Assembly: GCA_043798435.1 (NCBI GenBank)
Contig: JAZDOR010000169.1
Coordinates: 1-7,536 of the forward strand
Source of the DNA: JAGUXG01 sp043798435
Lineage (GTDB): Bacteria; UBA9089; UBA9088; JAGUXG01
Reading direction: 5' to 3'
DNA length: 7,536 bases
Shown here piece by piece: positions 4,711-7,536 of this stretch. Both the position numbers and the translations under genes were made by a program. Numbering within the stretch: position 1 is the stretch's first letter; each line of letters opens with the position of its first letter. The notes beneath the pieces were generated by a model. It did not search any database, was not told the origin of the DNA, and saw only the letters and a program-made list of their open reading frames with translations.

Positions 4711-4812
4711 CAGAATTCAGAATCCAGAATTCAGAATCCAGAATATTCTGACTCCTGTATTCTGACTCCTGTATTCTAATTCCTGACTCCTGTATTCTGG
4801 CTCCTGAATTCT
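4711..4812. repeat. 14-bp word array converging on a central palindrome
   Basis: Two copies of AGAATTCAGAATCC (4712-4739) lead to the perfect palindrome AGAATATTCT (4740-4749). This is followed by ATTCTGACTCCTGT twice (4745-4772), a 21-bp variant (4773-4793) and ATTCTGGCTCCTGA (4794-4807). The two sides carry opposed words (AGAAT against ATTCT). The array fills almost the whole gap between the polyprenyl synthase stop and folB. Confidence 0.85.
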
Positions 4813-4817
4813 ATTTA

Positions 4818-5765
4818 CTAATTGACCCTCATTCGGACAGAGTCAGCTAAATTAAGAAGGGAGTCTTTGCACTTAGATGAACCTAAGAGTTTTAAGCAGG
4901 ATTTTGCTCCTTCTATATATTCTTCCGCAAGATTACGGCTATACTCAATCCCCCCATATTTTTCCACTATCCTCTTAACTTCGGAAAAATTATTTGCTTC
5001 AATCAGCTCTAATATCTTCTTCTTTTCGCCAGGATTTGCCTCTCTCAAGCTGTGAATAAGGGGAAGGGTGAGTTTTCCATTCTTTATATCCTGACCAATA
5101 GGCTTTGTTGGATTTTCTGAAGAGATATCAAGAACATCATCTGTTATTTGAAAGGCAAACCCCAGGTTCTTTCCATAATCAGCAAACGGTTCTTCGCTCT
5201 TTCCTCCAATGATTGCCCCAACCCTGCCAGATGCCTCAAAGAGAGAGGCAGTCTTTCCATAAATAATAGCCAGATACTGGGCTTCATCAACAACAAGGCT
5301 ATTCTTTACCTCCAACTCAGCCATCTCACCCTCTGTCATTACCAGGCTTGCCTTCGTAAATATCTCAAAGATTCTCCTATCCTTCTCCTTCAGGATGATG
5401 TTGAAGGCAGTAGAGAGAAGGAAATCTCCCACAAGCACAGCCCATTTCTCTCCCCATCTTGCATTTATCGCTTCTCTACCCCTTCTAAGGTCAGCTCCAT
5501 CAATCACATCATCATGAAGAAGGGAGGCAATGTGAATGAGTTCAATTGCAGAGGCTATATCTATGGCTTCTTGTTGCTTGTTATCACTGGAAAGTAAGAC
5601 AAGGACAGGACGAATGAGCTTTCCCTCTGATTCACTGAGGTAGCTTAAAATTTCAGAGGCTGTTTCAACATCAGTGGCATATAAATTAGCCAGTCTTATT
5701 TTTACCTCTGAAAGGCTTTCCTTTATGGGAAGGTACATATCAGAAAAAAAACCGTAATTACTCAT
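4818..5765 (-). CDS. ispB: Long-chain all-trans polyprenyl diphosphate synthase
   Basis: A 315-residue trans-prenyltransferase that adds isopentenyl diphosphate units to an allylic primer, probably to make the side chain of menaquinone or another quinone. The first aspartate-rich motif is DDVID (85-89) in LLHDDVIDGADLRRG, and the second is DDVLD (209-213) in FQITDDVLD. Lys49 and Arg52 in EGKLIRP, KTASLF (171-176) and GQDIKNGKLTLPLI (224-237) complete the active site. Ala80 and Ser81, five and four residues before the first motif, are small, as in heptaprenyl and octaprenyl synthases (the IHxAxLxHDD pattern), so a product of about C35-C40 or longer is inferred. The usual GGKRxRP is EGKLIRP here. 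The quinone link fits nuoN upstream. The ATG at 5765 has no clear ribosome site; Met10 is an alternative. A HepT-type annotation is equally fair. Confidence 0.87.
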   Translation of the reverse strand: MSNYGFFSDMYLPIKESLSEVKIRLANLYATDVETASEILSYLSESEGKLIRPVLVLLSSDNKQQEAIDIASAIELIHIASLLHDDVIDGADLRRGREAINARWGEKWAVLVGDFLLSTAFNIILKEKDRRIFEIFTKASLVMTEGEMAELEVKNSLVVDEAQYLAIIYGKTASLFEASGRVGAIIGGKSEEPFADYGKNLGFAFQITDDVLDISSENPTKPIGQDIKNGKLTLPLIHSLREANPGEKKKILELIEANNFSEVKRIVEKYGGIEYSRNLAEEYIEGAKSCLKLLGSSKCKDSLLNLADSVRMRVN

Positions 5766-5791
5766 AATTTTGGGGAGGAATAAAGTTTTTT

Positions 5792-5862
5792 GACACAGAT
5801 TACACTGATTTTCACTGATAAAATTTAAAAATTATCTGTGACCATCTGTGTCCATCAGTGTC
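5792..5862. repeat. Inverted array of CACWGAT words at ~10-bp spacing
   Basis: The plus strand has CACAGAT at 5794, CACTGAT at 5803 and CACTGAT at 5813. After an AT-rich centre the complement ATCTGTG appears at 5834 and 5844, and ATCAGTG at 5854. The whole forms an imperfect inverted repeat of about 71 bp bounded by GACAC and GTGTC. Opposing words mostly differ at the same A/T position. It lies between nuoN and the polyprenyl synthase gene. Confidence 0.75.
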
Positions 5863-5896
5863 TAAATTCTCTGTGCCTTGAATGGTTTATGTCTTT

Positions 5897-5926
5897 ATTA
5901 TACTTATGAGGGTAAATAGTTATCAT
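5897..5926 (-). promoter_or_regulatory. Possible promoter for the polyprenyl synthase gene
   Basis: On the minus strand a perfect TATAAT lies at 5902-5897, with ATGATA (four of six matches to TTGACA) 18 bases upstream at 5926-5921, overlapping the nuoN stop. The AT-rich setting makes chance matches common, so this is weak. Confidence 0.25.
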
Positions 5927-7326
5927 AGACCAGAGATTGCACTTATGGCAATCTGAGCCTTATTCATTATTACCTCAGGAAGTATGCCAAAAAGGATAAG
6001 AGAGATAGCAATGATAGAGAACAGAACCTTTGCATAGAGAGGCACGGAAAAATCTCTTTCATTTGCCTCGCCAAAATACATCGTCTTTATCACTGAAAAG
6101 TAGTAATAAACAGAGACAACAGAGAAGAGGACGCCAATGATAGCAAGGGAGAGCAAGCCCTTTTCTAAGGCAGCTGAAAAGATGAAAAATTTACCTGCAA
6201 AGCCGATAAAAGGAGGAAGACCAGCCAGAGAAGCAAGGGAGAGAAGCATTACCCCTGCTAAGAGCGGCTCTTTTTTATAGAGGCCATTATATTCCTCTAT
6301 TTGTTCCATCTTAGTCAGGCAGACCACAGAAAAGGCTCCCAATGTGGCTAAGGAATACCCTGCCAAATAAAAGAGAATGCCTGCTGTGCCAAGTGCAGAA
6401 TAGGCACAAAGACCTATCATAATGTAGCCGGCATGGCTTATAGAAGAGTACGCCAGAAGCCTTTTGATATTCTTCTGCCCGATAGCAGAGAGGTTGCCCA
6501 CAATAATAGTGGCACAGGCTAAGATGAAGAAAAACTTTGGCCACATAAAGAGGAGGTATCCTAATGGTCCTATGAGAAATCGTATAATGGCAACAAATCC
6601 AGCAATCTTTGAGCCTGTAGCCAGCCACCCTGTGATGGGTGTGGGTGCACCCTCATAGACATCAGGAACCCAGGCATGAAAAGGAACAATGTCAGCTTTG
6701 AAAAGAAAGCCAGAGAAGATGAGGATTATTGCCAGGACTTGAATCTTATTCGTCTCCTGGTCAAGAAGTATGCGAGAAGCCTCAGCAAAATTTGTTGTTC
6801 CGCTAATTCCATAAAGCAGGCTCATTCCATAAAGAAAGATGGCGGAAGAGAGAGCAGAAAAGAGAAGATACTTTATTCCAGCCTCTATAGACCGTTTATC
6901 TCTAAGGAAAGAGACAAGGATATAAGAGCTTATACTGATGAGCTCAAGTGAAATATAGAAGGTTATCATCTCACATGCAGACGAAACCCCCATCATTCCC
7001 ACCGTAGAAAGTAAAAGAATAAAGCAATATTCTGCTTTGGCTTTTGCCTTTTGGAAATAGCTTTTAGACAGAATCAGGGTGACAAGAAGACAGGAGAGGA
7101 ATACTACCTTGATAAATACAGAGAATGGGTCAATTGTAAATACGCCGCAGGCTTGATCTTTGATACCAAAAAGGGTTGTTTCAATAGCTAAGCTGGCGAA
7201 AGTTCCAAGAATGGCAAGGTTAATAGATAGATTTTTGACCAGAAAAAGGTCAATAAAGAGTAAGAAAAAGGCTGTGCCAATAAGGATAAACTCCGGTGAA
7301 AGATAGGCAAGGTTTACAAGATTCAT
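5923..7326 (-). CDS. nuoN: NADH-quinone oxidoreductase subunit N
   Basis: A 467-residue, highly hydrophobic antiporter-like membrane subunit of respiratory complex I, with about 13-14 predicted membrane helices and one of its proton channels. With Met at 7326 as residue 1, the marks are ISLELISISSY (Glu128), FKADIVPFHAWVPDVYEGAP (Lys210, His217), WLATGSKIAGF (Lys240), KRLLAYSSISHAGY (288-301) and SLAGLPPFIGFAGKFF (Lys379). These are the conserved charged residues of the family. The frame is open to a TTG at 7365, but MNLVNLAYLSPEF is the usual NuoN beginning; neither start has a strong ribosome site. nuoN normally ends a nuoL-nuoM-nuoN run, but here the gene upstream is an unrelated secreted protein, so the gene has been separated from its complex. 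The protein itself looks complete. Confidence 0.9.
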   Translation of the reverse strand: MNLVNLAYLSPEFILIGTAFFLLFIDLFLVKNLSINLAILGTFASLAIETTLFGIKDQACGVFTIDPFSVFIKVVFLSCLLVTLILSKSYFQKAKAKAEYCFILLLSTVGMMGVSSACEMITFYISLELISISSYILVSFLRDKRSIEAGIKYLLFSALSSAIFLYGMSLLYGISGTTNFAEASRILLDQETNKIQVLAIILIFSGFLFKADIVPFHAWVPDVYEGAPTPITGWLATGSKIAGFVAIIRFLIGPLGYLLFMWPKFFFILACATIIVGNLSAIGQKNIKRLLAYSSISHAGYIMIGLCAYSALGTAGILFYLAGYSLATLGAFSVVCLTKMEQIEEYNGLYKKEPLLAGVMLLSLASLAGLPPFIGFAGKFFIFSAALEKGLLSLAIIGVLFSVVSVYYYFSVIKTMYFGEANERDFSVPLYAKVLFSIIAISLILFGILPEVIMNKAQIAISAISGL

Positions 7327-7388
7327 AAGAGCCAAAGTATATCTTTTGCCAAAAACATATTGCAAGAAAAAAGTAATAAGGATATGGA

Positions 7389-7536
7389 CTACTTTACCAC
7401 CCCAAGTTTTTTGCTATGCTTTCTGCCCTTTGAGTCTATCAGGATGATGATATAGACCCCGGATGAAAGGTTGTTTTGCTCTACTACTTCTCCCCTTATA
7501 TTGTAGAACTTTACCTCTTTTATCCCTTCTGAGAAG
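7389..7536 (-). CDS. C-terminus of a secreted protein with a FlgD-Ig / type-IX-like sorting module (5' cut by window edge)
   Basis: The last 48 codons of a gene that enters from the right edge, with the stop TAG at 7389. The residues KEVKFYNIRGEVVEQ, then LSSGVYIIILIDSKGRK, then HSKKLGVVK match the shape of C-terminal FlgD-Ig-like or type-A type-IX sorting domains: 'xxIYNxxGxxV', then 'LxxGVYxxxxxxxGxxxxxKxxVxK'. Such tails sit at the end of large exported adhesins, hydrolases or repeat proteins and direct surface attachment or anchor folding. The rest of the protein, and so its function, is outside the window. It lies 62 bp before the nuoN start and does not belong to complex I. Confidence 0.7.
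   Translation of the reverse strand, partial: FSEGIKEVKFYNIRGEVVEQNNLSSGVYIIILIDSKGRKHSKKLGVVK

Noticed and set aside
5148..5597. 149-codon plus-strand open frame
   Set aside because: It lies wholly inside the polyprenyl synthase gene on the opposite strand and has no family resemblance; it is a shadow frame.
6311..6951. Open frames overlapping nuoN in other frames and strands
   Set aside because: The conserved NuoN motifs occupy the same bases; these are shadow frames.
5923..7365. 480-residue version of NuoN from a TTG at 7365
   Set aside because: The first 13 residues do not resemble NuoN, and the usual family start MNL is at 7326.
1..7536. tRNA or rRNA genes
   Set aside because: I saw no cloverleaf with a T-loop GTTC-type signature and no rRNA-like conserved blocks on either strand.

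Overview
The window reads as part of a chromosome from an uncultured, probably anaerobic, Gram-negative-type bacterium. It is moderately AT-rich. It encodes a ferredoxin-dependent 2-oxoacid oxidoreductase subunit, a complex I subunit, a long-chain polyprenyl diphosphate synthase and a sialic-acid-type sugar synthase. It also encodes several secreted proteins, one of them ending in a FlgD-Ig/type-IX-like C-terminal module. The sequence alone does not fix the phylum. Every gene I can support is on the minus strand, so transcription runs from high to low coordinates.

Right half (about 2189-7536), dispersed core genes. In transcription order it holds the 3' end of a secreted protein (7389-7536), nuoN (5923-7326), a heptaprenyl/octaprenyl-type diphosphate synthase (4818-5765), folB (4366-4695), a neuB-family synthase (3140-4129) and a porG-type gamma subunit (2189-2755). 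None sits next to its usual operon partners: no other nuo genes, no porA/B/D, no other folate or sialic acid genes. The gaps within this set from nuoN to porG are filled with simple 'word' repeats. These are CACWGAT words in inverted orientation (5792-5862), 14-bp words converging on a palindrome (4711-4812), an inverted-repeat-framed cassette (4163-4371) and a 373-bp array of 7-bp words in three composite blocks (2775-3147).

Left half (1-2167), a small accessory and decaying region. In transcription order it has a small antitoxin-like ORF (1922-2101), a 52-codon ORF with a signal-like segment (1767-1925), and a small protein of a two-gene nucleotidyltransferase module (1483-1770). The nucleotidyltransferase of that module survives only as its first ~15 codons joined out of frame to its C-terminal ~75 codons (1237-1514). 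Then come a short secreted beta-helix fragment (875-1210), an intact-looking MNT nucleotidyltransferase/HEPN pair (478-828 and 105-497, overlapping by 20 bp), and the first 20 codons of another exported protein running off the window (1-62).

The gene calls are mostly conventional. The most unusual material is non-coding: several unrelated tandem word arrays, each with opposed orientations across a centre, occupying gaps between core genes. The remnant nucleotidyltransferase next to an intact MNT/HEPN pair is the other point of interest.
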